Shown here one piece after another: positions 42,578 through 52,212 of a DNA stretch of 64,000 nt; position 1 is the first letter of the stretch; every line of letters starts with the position of its first letter. Origin of the DNA: Collinsella sp. AM34-10 (GTDB lineage Bacteria > Actinomycetota > Coriobacteriia > Coriobacteriales > Coriobacteriaceae); NCBI RefSeq assembly GCF_003469185.1, contig NZ_QSIL01000003.1, positions 62,001 to 126,000 on the forward strand. Direction: 5' to 3'. A program made the position numbers and the translations under genes. The notes under the pieces were generated by a model. The model searched no databases, was not told the origin of the DNA, and saw only the letters and a list, made by a program, of their open reading frames with translations.

Positions 42578-43291
42578 GTGGATTTGAACTTGACTGTTGA
42601 AGAGAAGACTGAAAGCAGAGCATCCATGGGGGAGACGCTAACTATTCGGAAGATACAACCGAGCGGTACGTTGGTCTACCGTTTCTTGAAGAGGCTGTTC
42701 GATTTCGTGTTCAGCCTTTGTGTGAGCGTGGTGCTGATAATTCCAGTGTCTATTGTTTGCGCGTTTATTTCCCTTGAATCTCCCGGAAATCCGTTGTATG
42801 CACAGGAGCGCGTCGGCAAGGGCGGCAAGACTATCAAGATCCTTAAGCTTCGCAGCATGGTCGCCGACGCTGGCGATGTATAGAAGTATCTGAGCCCTGA
42901 GCAGCTACATCAGTGGGAAGTCGAGCGCAAGGTCGACGATGATCCTCGCATTACCAAAATCGGTCAGTTCATCCGCAAGTGCTCCATTGATGAGATGCCG
43001 CAGTTCCTGAGCGTGCTGAACGGCGACCTTTCCGTCATCGGACCTCGCCCCATTACAAGAGACGAACTTGAGCAGCACTTTTCCGATGAGGAAAAGGCTG
43101 AACTGCTTTCTGTCCAGCCCGGCATTACGGGCCTGTGGCAGGCGACTGACCGCAACGCTGCGACCTTCGAGAGCGGACTGCGTCAAATAATTGAACTTCA
43201 TTACGTGCGCAATCGCTGCTTTCGTATGGACTGGAAGTGCTTCACAGGCACTTTTGGTGCCATGTTTGGCAAGAAGAGGACGGGGCGATAG
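42578..43291 (+). pseudogene. Undecaprenyl-phosphate sugar-1-phosphate transferase, broken by an in-frame TAG
   Basis: The two halves lie in one frame. Codons before 42881 give a WcaJ/EpsL-type start: a membrane helix (FDFVFSLCVSVVLIIPVSIV), then SPGNPLYAQERVGKGGKTIK and LKLRSMVADAGDV. TAG at 42881-42883 follows. The same frame continues [47 protein letters not shown] and PGITGLWQ to 43291. Homologues usually have Glu near that position, so GAG to TAG is the simplest change. This enzyme would start lipid-linked repeat-unit synthesis for the whole locus. A broken copy implies loss of polysaccharide, a second copy elsewhere, or amber suppression. Start GTG 42578. Confidence 0.85.
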
Positions 43292-44200
43292 ATGGCTATT
43301 GAGAATGGACCTCTGGTTAGCGTTATTGTCCCAACCTATAAAAGGGCAGATCGGCTGGCAAAAGCTTTAAGTTCTATTTCGAATCAGTCATATAAGAACC
43401 TGGAAATTATTGTCGTTAACGACAATGAAGTGAATTCCGAGTGGGACAAGGAAACAAACAAAGTACTTTCAGCATACGAAGATTCGCGTCTAAGGACTAT
43501 CCATACTGCTGGTCGTACGGGCGGAGGTTCCGCGCGTAATTATGCATGTCGTCAAGCGATGGGCGATTACCTGGCATTTCTTGATGATGATGATGAGTTT
43601 CTCTCAGATAAGGTCGAAACGCAGCTTGTCTATATGCTGGAAAATGGCCTCGATATGTGCTGGCAGGATGTCTCTTGGTATAACGAGTCAGGTAAACTCG
43701 TGGAGCATCGCCGGCTCAATCATTGTGATGATTTCTCAAAACAGGGTTTGCTCAGAGCACATCTATTAACGCCAATAGCACCCACATCAATCTACATGCT
43801 AAAGAAGAGTCTGTTTGACGTGACCGAGGGATTCGGCGAAGTTGCCACGGGCCAAGACTGGTGGCTAATGCTTCGTTGTATTGAAGCCGGTGCACGTATT
43901 GGCTATATGCCAGAAGTCCATGTGCATCAGTATTTGCATTCTGGCGAGCGCCTTTCCCTGGGAAACAACAAGATCGAAGGCGAAGTGGCGAGACACAAAG
44001 TCGTTCAAAGTTATTACCCACAGCTCGATAAGAAAGATATTAACTATATAGAGTTTCGACATAACGCCGTCCTGGCATTTGCAATGAAGCGTAGCCGACG
44101 ATATATGGATGCGTTCGGCTACGCGATCAAGGCTTTCTTTGCGTCGCCGAGTGCCTGCGTTACCGAAGCATTTGGATTCTTTAGGAAAAGTAAATCTTAG
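43292..44200 (+). CDS. Family 2 glycosyltransferase
   Basis: This 302-residue GT-A fold enzyme begins VSVIVPTYKRADRLAKALSS near residues 9-28. The nucleotide-sugar region AGRTGGGSARNYA follows, and the DxD-type FLDDDDEFL lies near residue 94. TGQDWWLMLRC near residue 185 contains the likely catalytic Asp. It transfers one sugar onto the lipid-linked repeat unit at the inner membrane face. It starts immediately after the sugar-transferase stop. GC content is clearly lower than in thrS. The 3' end carries a 15-bp tandem duplication (AAAAGTAAATCTTAG at 44186-44215) that spans the stop. Donor and acceptor are unknown. Confidence 0.88.
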   Translation: MAIENGPLVSVIVPTYKRADRLAKALSSISNQSYKNLEIIVVNDNEVNSEWDKETNKVLSAYEDSRLRTIHTAGRTGGGSARNYACRQAMGDYLAFLDDDDEFLSDKVETQLVYMLENGLDMCWQDVSWYNESGKLVEHRRLNHCDDFSKQGLLRAHLLTPIAPTSIYMLKKSLFDVTEGFGEVATGQDWWLMLRCIEAGARIGYMPEVHVHQYLHSGERLSLGNNKIEGEVARHKVVQSYYPQLDKKDINYIEFRHNAVLAFAMKRSRRYMDAFGYAIKAFFASPSACVTEAFGFFRKSKS

Positions 44201-44261
44201 AAAAGTAAATCTTAGCAACGAGTTATGAACCGTAACTTCAATTCTTCTGAGGAGTCGTTTT

Positions 44262-45533
44262 ATGACTGAAAAATTAAAAATTGCTGTCGCCGGTACCGGC
44301 TACGTCGGTCTGTCCCTCGCCGTCCTGCTTTCGCAGCACAACGAGGTGCACGCGCTGGACATCGTGCCCGAGAAGGTCGAGAAGATCAACAACTTCGTGT
44401 CGCCCATCCAGGACGACGAGATCGAGCGCTTCCTGGCGGGGGCCAAGGCGGGGGAGTGCGAGCTCGACCTGCACGCCACCGTCGACGTTGCAGATGCATA
44501 CACGGGCGCCGACTACGCCGTCATCGCCACGCCCACCAACTACGACTCCGATAAGAACTTCTTCGACACTTCCTCCGTCGAGGCCGCCATCGCCGCCGTG
44601 CGCTCGGTGAACCCGGACGCCTGGATCGTCATCAAGTCTACGATCCCCGTGGGCTACACCGCGGGCCTTCGCGAGAGGCTGGGCGACAGCAAGATCTTCT
44701 TCAGCCCCGAGTTCCTGCGCGAGAGCAAGGCACTCTATGACAACCTGCACCCCAGCCGCATCGTGGTGGGCGCGCCCAAGGACGACGCTGACGCCGTCGC
44801 GGCCGCCGAGCGCTTCGCCGCCCTGCTCGCGCAGGGCGCCGACCCCGCCGAGCTGGAGCGCGTGAACGCCGACGGCACCGTGGGCATCCCGGAGTTGGTG
44901 CTGGGCACCACCGAGGCCGAGGCCGTGAAGTTCTTCGCCAACACCTACCTGGCGCTGCGCGTGGCCTACTTCAACGAGCTCGACACCTACTGCGAGGTGC
45001 GAGGCCTCAACACCCGCGATGTCATCGACGGCGTTTGCCTGGAGCCGCGCATCGGAAGCCACTACAACAACCCCAGCTTCGGCTACGGCGGCTACTGCCT
45101 GCCCAAGGACACCAAGCAGCTGCTGGCCAACTACAAGGACGTGCCACAGAACCTGATCGAGGCCATCGTGGACGCCAACCGCACCCGCAAGGACTTCGTG
45201 GCCGACGAGGTGCTGCAGATGGTGTGGGACCGCGTGTACGCCGGCAAGGAGAAACCGGTCGTGGGCGTGTACCGCCTGACGATGAAGTCGAACTCCGACA
45301 ACTTCCGCGCGAGCTCCATCCAGGGCGTCATGAAGCGCGTGAAGGCCAAGGGCGTGCCCGTGGTGGTCTATGAGCCCACGCTGGACGCGCCGGAGTTCTT
45401 CGGCTCTGAGGTGACCCACGACCTGGAGGCCTTCAAGGCCGGCTGCGACGTGATCGTGGCCAACCGCTGGAGCGACGAACTCGCGGACGTGGCGAACAAG
45501 GTGTACACGAGGGATCTGTTTAAGCGGGACTAG
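44262..45533 (+). CDS. ugd: UDP-glucose 6-dehydrogenase
   Basis: This 423-residue enzyme oxidises UDP-glucose to UDP-glucuronate for polysaccharide synthesis. The Rossmann start is [20 protein letters not shown] (residues 5-24), [10 protein letters not shown] and [12 protein letters not shown] follow, and the catalytic Cys lies in [14 protein letters not shown] near residue 272. Its GC content and codon use are those of the chromosomal core, unlike the AT-richer genes on both sides. It may therefore have been kept or exchanged separately from the rest of the locus. The upstream AGGAG gives a good ribosome site for ATG 44262. Confidence 0.94.
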   Translation: MTEKLKIAVAGTGYVGLSLAVLLSQHNEVHALDIVPEKVEKINNFVSPIQDDEIERFLAGAKAGECELDLHATVDVADAYTGADYAVIATPTNYDSDKNFFDTSSVEAAIAAVRSVNPDAWIVIKSTIPVGYTAGLRERLGDSKIFFSPEFLRESKALYDNLHPSRIVVGAPKDDADAVAAAERFAALLAQGADPAELERVNADGTVGIPELVLGTTEAEAVKFFANTYLALRVAYFNELDTYCEVRGLNTRDVIDGVCLEPRIGSHYNNPSFGYGGYCLPKDTKQLLANYKDVPQNLIEAIVDANRTRKDFVADEVLQMVWDRVYAGKEKPVVGVYRLTMKSNSDNFRASSIQGVMKRVKAKGVPVVVYEPTLDAPEFFGSEVTHDLEAFKAGCDVIVANRWSDELADVANKVYTRDLFKRD

Positions 45534-45584
45534 CCCAATTGATTTGTTTTGGGTATGTTGCGCCAGAAGTAGGAAGAGGTTCAC

Positions 45585-46700
45585 TTGGGTTTCGAACGCA
45601 CAAAAGTACTTCAGTTGGTTGGCCACCTTGGCTGCGGTGGTGACACGACTGCAATTATGAATGCTATACACGGTTTTAAGGATGACTCAATTGATGTCGA
45701 TTTTCTTACCCATAGTGGCTGTGATGTTTCTTTTATTGAGACGCTGCGCAACGAAGGCCATAGGGTCGTGGTTCTTGATGGCGATTTTCGAAAACTAAAG
45801 TTCAAGTATTCCATTGCTGTTGAAAATGCAATTCGAAGTCTTGATACCAATTACGATGTATTTCATGCACACACTTCTCTTCAGTCTGGCTTGGCTCTAA
45901 AAGCGGCAAAAAAACTGGGGATTCCGAAGAGGATTTGTCATTCTCATGTAGGTGCAATACAACGAAGAACAAGTTTTGCCCAGCGTGCTGTCCTTGAATC
46001 TCCGCTTAGAAAAGAGTGCGTACAGAATTCCAGCCTCCTAGTCGCGTGTAGTCGTGCTGCAGGGGATTTTCTATTTAAAGATAATCCTTATAGATTGCTT
46101 TATAACGGGGTTGATGTGTCTGCCTCGGATTCAGTTTCGAATAAAGACTGTAAATCTTTTCGAAATGAAATCGGCTGTCCTTCTGACGCGATTCTAATTG
46201 GTCAAGTGGCAAGGTTTAGCAGTATGAAAAATCAGCTGTTTACGCTTGACCTTGCAAAGAATTTAAAGAATTCCGATAAATACTTTTTCGTTTTTGTCGG
46301 AGAGGGTTCAAGCCTTAACAAGATTCAAGAAAAGGCAGCTGAATACGGGCTTCTAAATACTTCTTTCATTGGTCGACGAGACGATATGGCCTGCATCATG
46401 AAGTCTTTGGATTGTCTTTTACTTCCGTCTCTTCCGGGTGAAGGTTTTCCGATGACAATTCTTGAGGGAGTTTCTGCCGGTACTCGCTGCCTTATTTCTG
46501 AGAACGTTACTGAAGAGGTACTCATGCTCGGTCCAGCGTTAGTAACGCGACTGCCTCTTGATGGCAAGCGTTGGACTGAACAAATTCACACATTGCATCA
46601 CAAAGATAAGGCTCAAATAGATCTCGGTCAAAACGCCATGATTGATAACGGGCTTGATTTAGGGACCTTTTCCGAAAAATGGGAAAGAATGTACAGGTAA
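45585..46700 (+). CDS. Family 1/4 glycosyltransferase (EpsF-like)
   Basis: This 371-residue GT-B protein opens KVLQLVGHLGCGGDTTAIMN near residue 7, the glycine-rich acceptor loop. It has FHAHTSLQSGLALKAAKKLG near residue 95, ILIGQVARFSSMKNQ near residue 206, FVFVGEGS, and LLLPSLPGEGFPMTILEG near residue 285 with the Glu pair of GT4 retaining enzymes. It would add a sugar to the repeat unit on the cytoplasmic side. The start is TTG 45585, supported by AGGAAGAGG upstream; no ATG lies nearby. It is AT-rich compared with ugd. Its stop is 5 bp before the polymerase ATG. Confidence 0.87.
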   Translation: MGFERTKVLQLVGHLGCGGDTTAIMNAIHGFKDDSIDVDFLTHSGCDVSFIETLRNEGHRVVVLDGDFRKLKFKYSIAVENAIRSLDTNYDVFHAHTSLQSGLALKAAKKLGIPKRICHSHVGAIQRRTSFAQRAVLESPLRKECVQNSSLLVACSRAAGDFLFKDNPYRLLYNGVDVSASDSVSNKDCKSFRNEIGCPSDAILIGQVARFSSMKNQLFTLDLAKNLKNSDKYFFVFVGEGSSLNKIQEKAAEYGLLNTSFIGRRDDMACIMKSLDCLLLPSLPGEGFPMTILEGVSAGTRCLISENVTEEVLMLGPALVTRLPLDGKRWTEQIHTLHHKDKAQIDLGQNAMIDNGLDLGTFSEKWERMYR

Positions 46701-46705
46701 GAGAT

Positions 46706-47812
46706 ATGGCGATATATCTGTTTGAAATGACCTTTATTGCTTTATTTGGTGCAGTCCTGTGTCGTGAGACTGAGAAGAGAACAAAGCTGTATATTACGTT
46801 ATGTTTCTTTATGCTAACTTTCGTTGCGGGGATTCGTTCGGTAAACGTTGGAGTTGATACCGAGCAGTTTTGCAGAGCTTATCAAATGATAGGCATGACG
46901 CCTTGGGATAACTTGTTTTCCAGTTTTCGCTATGAGTGGGGCTTTTTGGTTCTTTGCAAGGTGCTGAATTATGTCTCTGTGAACCCGCAGCTGTTGATCA
47001 TTGTCTCAAGCATATTGATAAATGTGCCATTGGGAGTATTTATATTTCGTAATTCTTCCTCTGCTGCTTTGAGTACTTTTCTATATATCGGTTTAGGCTT
47101 GTACGCTTCTAACATGAATATCATGCGTGAAGCTATTGCGGTATCTTTTGTTTTAATTGGTTTTGAAATGCTTAAGGCAAATCGCAGTTTGCTGTTCTTC
47201 CTGTTTGTAGCGATTGCGTCTGGCTTTCATCAAACTGCTCCGTTTTTAGTAATTCTATGGCCTCTATGGCGACTTGGATTTAATAGAAAGTCGATCTTGG
47301 TTTACGTCATTTTATTCATGGTAGCGTTTATTTTTGCTCATCAAATATCAAATCTCCTTGCGAGTTTAGTGGGCAGGGAGCAGCTCTATAACAGTGAGTT
47401 TACTGGTAGCAATTATTTTGGCGCTCTGCTCAAGGCCCTTTTGGCGCTGTTTGTTGCTGTTATTGTTTTGAATTATTTTCGGGTTGGGCAAAGGGTTGGA
47501 ATTCAACTCAGTAACGTTGATCAATTTTACTGTCATATGCTCATGTTTTGGATATTATTTTCAATTCTTGGTATGCAAATTCAGATATTTAGCCGCCTCT
47601 GTATGTATTTCAATGTATTTGCGCTTGTTGGAATTACTTGTGCGCTTAGGTTTATTGAAAACGCCGGCGAGCGGGTTTTCATGATGTTGTTATTGGGCGT
47701 TGTTGCATTAAGTTATTTCATCATTGTTGGCTTATTTAGGCCGGAGTGGCAAGGCGTAATTCCGTATGAAGTCGGAGTTAACTTTTCTGACTGCGCATCT
47801 CTCATGCGTTAG
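46706..47812 (+). CDS. EpsG-family polysaccharide polymerase (Wzy-like)
   Basis: This 368-residue membrane protein has about 10 hydrophobic segments. Near residues 36-50 it reads AGIRSVNVGVDTEQF, the EpsG hallmark (RxxxVGxDT), and NMNIMREAIAVSF near residue 140 is the other conserved loop. Such proteins join repeat units into polymer outside the membrane. ATG 46706 follows GGTAAGAG. The 238-bp gap after it (47813-48050) shows no convincing gene, though it is AT-rich and may hold a promoter. Polymerase function is inferred from topology and motif plus its place beside the flippase. Confidence 0.82.
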   Translation: MAIYLFEMTFIALFGAVLCRETEKRTKLYITLCFFMLTFVAGIRSVNVGVDTEQFCRAYQMIGMTPWDNLFSSFRYEWGFLVLCKVLNYVSVNPQLLIIVSSILINVPLGVFIFRNSSSAALSTFLYIGLGLYASNMNIMREAIAVSFVLIGFEMLKANRSLLFFLFVAIASGFHQTAPFLVILWPLWRLGFNRKSILVYVILFMVAFIFAHQISNLLASLVGREQLYNSEFTGSNYFGALLKALLALFVAVIVLNYFRVGQRVGIQLSNVDQFYCHMLMFWILFSILGMQIQIFSRLCMYFNVFALVGITCALRFIENAGERVFMMLLLGVVALSYFIIVGLFRPEWQGVIPYEVGVNFSDCASLMR

Positions 47813-48050
47813 CTGGAAAGCTTTACGGTGCGCTCGTCAATATCGAATTAACTTAAATTCATTATTTGAGTATAAGTATTTGCCTTCCGTTGTTGCTTGC
47901 GCTGGGGTTTCTGGGCTTATTGGGTTTCCATGTCGAGGTTCTTCCCCTGGATTCGTCTTGCTGTGTCGCGCTGTTCGACGTTGTTGTATAGATCTCAAAT
48001 GAGGTTAGGAATTGTCGGCTACGACAAAGATTTGATTAGTGAGGATAGGA

Positions 48051-49190
48051 ATGAATAATAAAGTTAAAATGGCCATTAAATCCGTGCCAGTCGTCTCTGG
48101 TATTGCAAAGGGTTTGAATCGCACAGTGGGGATAACCTTTCGTCATGCCGTCCGTTATCCTTCGATGCGTGAGTTGAACGTCAAACTTGTCAACTCGTTG
48201 CAGAAATTGAATGATGCTAATGACATGAGGATCTGGTATTTTGGAGTTCCAATTCATCAGAATTTGGGAGACCAGGCTCAAAAATTCGTTATCGAAAAAT
48301 GGCTTGAAAACAATTATCCGATGGCGGAGATTATTAAAATACCGAGTCAAGCGTTTAACGCTGGTACTCGTAGAGTTATCCGTATAATAAAGAAGTTTAT
48401 TCAGCCCAATGATTTAATAGTCATGCAGAGCGGTCATACGATGGACGGACTCCACGACGATGAGACGCCGCATAGGCTTGCTTCAACTTGTTTTCCCGAT
48501 AACAGAATTATTTTTTTCCCGACTTCAATTCGTTTTAACAGCAAACGTGGTAAAGAATTGGACCGTAAGGCAATAGGGTCACACGTTAATACTTTGTTTT
48601 TGGCTAGGGATGCCGTCTCTGCACAGATTGCTCGAGATTTGTATCCTCGACTTGATGTCCGTCTTTATCCTGACGTTGTGACCTCATTGATTGGGAAATA
48701 TTCCTTTGATAACCAGCGCGAAGGTGTATTGCTTTGCGCTCGAAACGATGGCGAGAAGCTGTACTCTTATGCGGCCATCGATAAGCTTGCTTCTGCTCTT
48801 TCCGGTCTTTGTGATGTTTCTCGGACTGACACCACCGTTAAATGGGATGGTATCGATTTGGACTCTCATGATGCTTGGACCGGAATCGAGGGCGTCATTG
48901 AATCTTATTCGCAAAAGTGCGTTATTGTTACCGATCGTTATCATGGCACGATATTTGCCCGTATTGCCGGAACGCCCGTTGTGGTTCTTAAGACTAATGA
49001 TCACAAGGTTGTCTCAGGTGCCAAATGGTTTACAGATGCAGGGGATAAGGGGATTGTTGTTGCTGACAATCTTGAGGAGGTCCCAGGGCTTGTGTCCGAT
49101 TTCATGAAGCGCTTCCCGGACGGCGTTTCCGCTCCTGCTTTCGCTGCCGATTATTATGATGGTCTGAAATCCGTTATTGAGGAAATGTAA
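48051..49190 (+). CDS. Polysaccharide pyruvyl transferase family protein
   Basis: This 379-residue protein shows the pyruvyl-transferase fold start IWYFGVPIHQNLGDQAQKFV near residues 60-79. VMQSGHTMDGLHDDE follows near residue 123, then FFPTSIRF near residue 157, and CVIVTDRYHGTIFARIAGTP near residue 287. The last is the conserved DRxHG segment of the family. It may add ketal-linked pyruvate to a sugar of the polymer, or act as a glycosyltransferase-like relative. ATG 48051 follows GAGGATAGGA. It precedes the flippase by 3 bp and is clearly part of the locus. Confidence 0.85.
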   Translation: MNNKVKMAIKSVPVVSGIAKGLNRTVGITFRHAVRYPSMRELNVKLVNSLQKLNDANDMRIWYFGVPIHQNLGDQAQKFVIEKWLENNYPMAEIIKIPSQAFNAGTRRVIRIIKKFIQPNDLIVMQSGHTMDGLHDDETPHRLASTCFPDNRIIFFPTSIRFNSKRGKELDRKAIGSHVNTLFLARDAVSAQIARDLYPRLDVRLYPDVVTSLIGKYSFDNQREGVLLCARNDGEKLYSYAAIDKLASALSGLCDVSRTDTTVKWDGIDLDSHDAWTGIEGVIESYSQKCVIVTDRYHGTIFARIAGTPVVVLKTNDHKVVSGAKWFTDAGDKGIVVADNLEEVPGLVSDFMKRFPDGVSAPAFAADYYDGLKSVIEEM

Positions 49191-49193
49191 TAC

Positions 49194-50597
49194 ATGAAGA
49201 AAAGCTATAAGGCACTTGTAAGCGATGCTGCAGTTTTTGCTGCCGGCAACATGCTTACGAAATTGATACAGTTCTTATTGCTTCCGATGTATACCGCACT
49301 GCTTACTACTGAGCAATACGGTATTGGTGAGCTTGTAAACAATACTGCCGAATTGCTGTATCCCCTTTGCTGCCTCGGTGTCTATGAGGGCGTGTTTCGT
49401 TTTTCAATCGATCGGGACTCCGATAATAAGGCCGTACTCTCTACGGGTATCGGTATTGCTCTTTCCCTTTTGCCGGTTGTGGCAGCTGCGGGAATTTTCG
49501 GCTATTCATTTACTGGCTTTGATTACACATGGCAATTGGTCATTCTCTGCTTTATTACTTCCTTTAAAGTGATTTTCCTTCAATTTTCCAAGGGCATCGG
49601 TAAGACTCGACTTTATGCCTCATCGGGGGTTTTGGGCGCACTAACGTTGTTCTGTGCCGGCTACCTTTTCCTCGGCGTTTTTGGTATGGGCGTAAATGGC
49701 TACCTGCTGGCGCTGATTCTGTCGCAGGGCATTCAACTTTTGCTTGTCTTTTTTGGGGCCAAAGTCTGGCGTTTTGCCAGTATGGGTGCATTTTCAAAAC
49801 CACTGGCGCGTGACCTGCTGCGTTATAGCCTCCCAATGATTCCTAACGCCCTGGCTTGGTGGTTTGTTAATCTCTCCGGTCGTTATATCGTTATGTTCTC
49901 GCAAGGCGCCGATGTCGCAGGACTATACACAGCCGCTTCTAAGTTGCCTGCGGTGATGAATATGGTTGTTACCATTTTCCAACAGTCGTGGCAGATTTTC
50001 TCAGCACGTGAGTACGATGCAAGTGATTCTAGGAGTTCCTTCGGAACAGTTTTTAAGGTCTTTACTGCATTCCTTTTGTGTGCTGGTTCATTAGTTATTG
50101 CACTGACTGTTCCACTTTCGCGCATTATGCTTAGCGGTGATTTTTTTGCCGCTTACGTCTTCGTGCCTTTTCTGATGCTCAGTTCTGTCATTAGTGGATA
50201 TTCGACTTATTTCGGCACGCTATACAACGCAGCTAAGAACAACAGCATGATATTTGTGACAACTATGGTTGGCGCTTTTGTTAATGTGGTGCTTGGCGCT
50301 TTGCTCTCTTTTGCAATCGGGGCCTGGGGGCCCATCATTGCTGGTGTTGTTGCCTATGTTTTGATTTCACTCATGAGGGCTTATGACACAAAGAGATTAA
50401 TTAACATTGATGTTGACATCCCATATCAGGTCATTGGACTCGGGCTGCTGCTTGTTGAATGTGTCCTCATTTCATTTGGTTTTGCATTCGCAACTCTGGT
50501 TTCTATCGTCTGCTCTCTCCTCTTCATGCTGTTCACGCTATACAGGTATCGAAAGATCGTTAAAACTCTCTTGAAATCATTGAAAGTAGGACATTAA
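49194..50597 (+). CDS. Polysaccharide flippase (Wzx/MATE-like)
   Basis: This 467-residue membrane protein has about 12 to 14 hydrophobic segments. It begins LVSDAAVFAAGNMLTKLIQF and LLLPMYTALLTTEQYGIGEL, which is typical of O-antigen and polysaccharide flippases. It would move the lipid-linked repeat unit across the membrane. It overlaps nothing but is only 3 bp from the gene upstream and 1 bp from the next, so the three are co-transcribed. The C-terminal domain resembles the polysaccharide biosynthesis C-terminal family. Confidence 0.88.
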   Translation: MKKSYKALVSDAAVFAAGNMLTKLIQFLLLPMYTALLTTEQYGIGELVNNTAELLYPLCCLGVYEGVFRFSIDRDSDNKAVLSTGIGIALSLLPVVAAAGIFGYSFTGFDYTWQLVILCFITSFKVIFLQFSKGIGKTRLYASSGVLGALTLFCAGYLFLGVFGMGVNGYLLALILSQGIQLLLVFFGAKVWRFASMGAFSKPLARDLLRYSLPMIPNALAWWFVNLSGRYIVMFSQGADVAGLYTAASKLPAVMNMVVTIFQQSWQIFSAREYDASDSRSSFGTVFKVFTAFLLCAGSLVIALTVPLSRIMLSGDFFAAYVFVPFLMLSSVISGYSTYFGTLYNAAKNNSMIFVTTMVGAFVNVVLGALLSFAIGAWGPIIAGVVAYVLISLMRAYDTKRLINIDVDIPYQVIGLGLLLVECVLISFGFAFATLVSIVCSLLFMLFTLYRYRKIVKTLLKSLKVGH

Positions 50598-50598
50598 C

Positions 50599-51816
50599 GT
50601 GTATAAAGAAGAGAGAATTGGTTTACCAGCTCCAGATAATTGCCTTGGTTGCTCGGCATGTGTGGCAGCGTGCGCTAGGGGAGCCTTGAATCTCGAACAG
50701 GATGAGCGCGGCTTCTATCGGCCGTCGGTTGATGATGGGCTTTGCGTTGGTTGCGGCGCTTGCTCTAGGGCATGTCCTGTTGTTGGTTCGCCAACCTCAC
50801 GACGCAGGCCTTTAAAGACGATGGCTGCCTGGGACAAGGATCGGGGTCGTCGTTTGGCCGCAACATCTGGCGGCATGTTTATGCTTCTTGCCGATGCCTT
50901 TGTGAGTCAAGGCGGCTGGGTGTGCGGTGCGGCCATGAACGAAAATATGATTGTTGAGCACATTGTCTCTAACGATATTAATGTCATCGTCAAGATGCGC
51001 GGTTCGAAGTATGTCCAGAGCCGTATTGATGCGGCTCTGTCAGACTGTCTTGATTTGCTTAAACGCGGTGAGAGGGTTCTGTTTTCCGGAACTTCCTGCC
51101 AGGTCGATGCGATGCGCAGATTGGCGCGCGGCCGACTTTCCGCGAATCTTATGACGGTAGATGTTCTTTGCCATGGCGCACCGTCTCCCAGGGTTTGGAG
51201 CGACTATGTTTCTTATCGTGAGAGGGAGGTCGGAAGTAAGGCTGTTTCTGCACGATTTAGGAAGAAAGATCCTTCGTGGACAGTATTCAGCCTTGAAATG
51301 CTGTTTGAAAACGGGGATAGACGTTCTTGGTGCACTGTGGACGACTATTATCTCCGAGCTTTCCTCGGTGATTACATTACGCAAAATGCTTGCCATTCGT
51401 GTCCCTATACGGGGACTGACCGATTGAGCGATATCACGCTCGCAGATTTCTGGGGCTACGTTTCGGAGTCGCGCGCTGATAGAAATACCGAAGACGGTAT
51501 TAGTCTTGTTCTTGTTAATTCTGATGCTGGAATGGGTTTGCTTAAATCCGTTGACGGTGTCCACTTGATTGACAAAGAGCTTGGCGAGGCGGTTAAGGGC
51601 AATCCCCCTTTGAGGACGGTGTTTCCCGCAAATGGCAGGTCCGATGAGTTTTGGGCCGATTATGAGAAAGGCGGTTTCGAGTCTGTTCTTGACGAGTATT
51701 TGGGACCGCGTGCTTCTAGTAAAAAGCATCAGCTTAGTCTCTGGTTCAATGATCATGCCTATTTCTTCCCGGGCCCGCTTCGTCACGCATTGGTAAGCGC
51801 GAGGGGTGGAAAATAG
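50599..51816 (+). CDS. FrhB-like iron-sulfur protein of the polysaccharide locus
   Basis: This 405-residue protein has two 4Fe-4S ferredoxin motifs at the N-terminus (CLGCSACVAACARG near residues 15-28 and CVGCGACSRACPVV near residues 49-62). A coenzyme F420 hydrogenase beta-subunit-like domain follows, with SGTSCQVDAMRRL near residue 155 and CHGAPSPRVWSDY near residue 182. CHSCPYTGTDRLSDITLADFWG near residue 261 gives further cysteines. Proteins of this type are common in exopolysaccharide clusters, next to pyruvyl transferases, with unknown chemistry, possibly redox sugar modification. The start is GTG 50599. It is the last gene of the intact locus. Confidence 0.85.
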   Translation: MYKEERIGLPAPDNCLGCSACVAACARGALNLEQDERGFYRPSVDDGLCVGCGACSRACPVVGSPTSRRRPLKTMAAWDKDRGRRLAATSGGMFMLLADAFVSQGGWVCGAAMNENMIVEHIVSNDINVIVKMRGSKYVQSRIDAALSDCLDLLKRGERVLFSGTSCQVDAMRRLARGRLSANLMTVDVLCHGAPSPRVWSDYVSYREREVGSKAVSARFRKKDPSWTVFSLEMLFENGDRRSWCTVDDYYLRAFLGDYITQNACHSCPYTGTDRLSDITLADFWGYVSESRADRNTEDGISLVLVNSDAGMGLLKSVDGVHLIDKELGEAVKGNPPLRTVFPANGRSDEFWADYEKGGFESVLDEYLGPRASSKKHQLSLWFNDHAYFFPGPLRHALVSARGGK

Positions 51817-52021
51817 TCAGGTGGCTATTTGCTTATGGGACATGTAGCGTGTCGGTTTGAGGGGTATTGGCGAAAGCCGGTGCCCTTTCTTATTCGTCGC
51901 GGTGTCCACTTCAATAGGGTTCCCGGGGTGTTATTGATTCACGCGCTCACTGTCTGGAGCATGACGTTGTATATTCGCATACCGATCTGTTAATAGGGTT
52001 GGCTAATAACGGGGGATTGTT

Positions 52022-52177
52022 ATGCCGCTGGCCGATAGCGTATTCATTGGTTTAAATATGAGTGGCACCCCTGAAGATAGTTATCAAGAAGAGCTCGAGT
52101 GCCTGCTGTTTGAGCTCGATTGGGCTCGTGAGAACCATAGAGTGCCTTTGGATTATATCGTTTCGGCTAAGGATTAG
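52022..52177 (+). CDS. Small 51-residue protein upstream of the Thoeris-like genes
   Basis: ATG 52022 follows GGGGGA at 6 nt. The 51-residue product starts MPLADSVFIGLNMSGTPEDS and is strongly acidic in the middle (EELECLLFELDW). It ends 4 bp before the ATG at 52182, which probably belongs to the macro-domain gene. Good ribosome site and tight spacing suggest a real gene co-expressed with the defence pair. I do not recognise a family; it might be a regulator or a fragment. The 205-bp gap before it (51817-52021) holds no other gene I can support. Confidence 0.5.
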   Translation: MPLADSVFIGLNMSGTPEDSYQEELECLLFELDWARENHRVPLDYIVSAKD

Positions 52178-52212
52178 TGAAATGCGGATGACTAAACTTA
52201 TCGACACACTTC

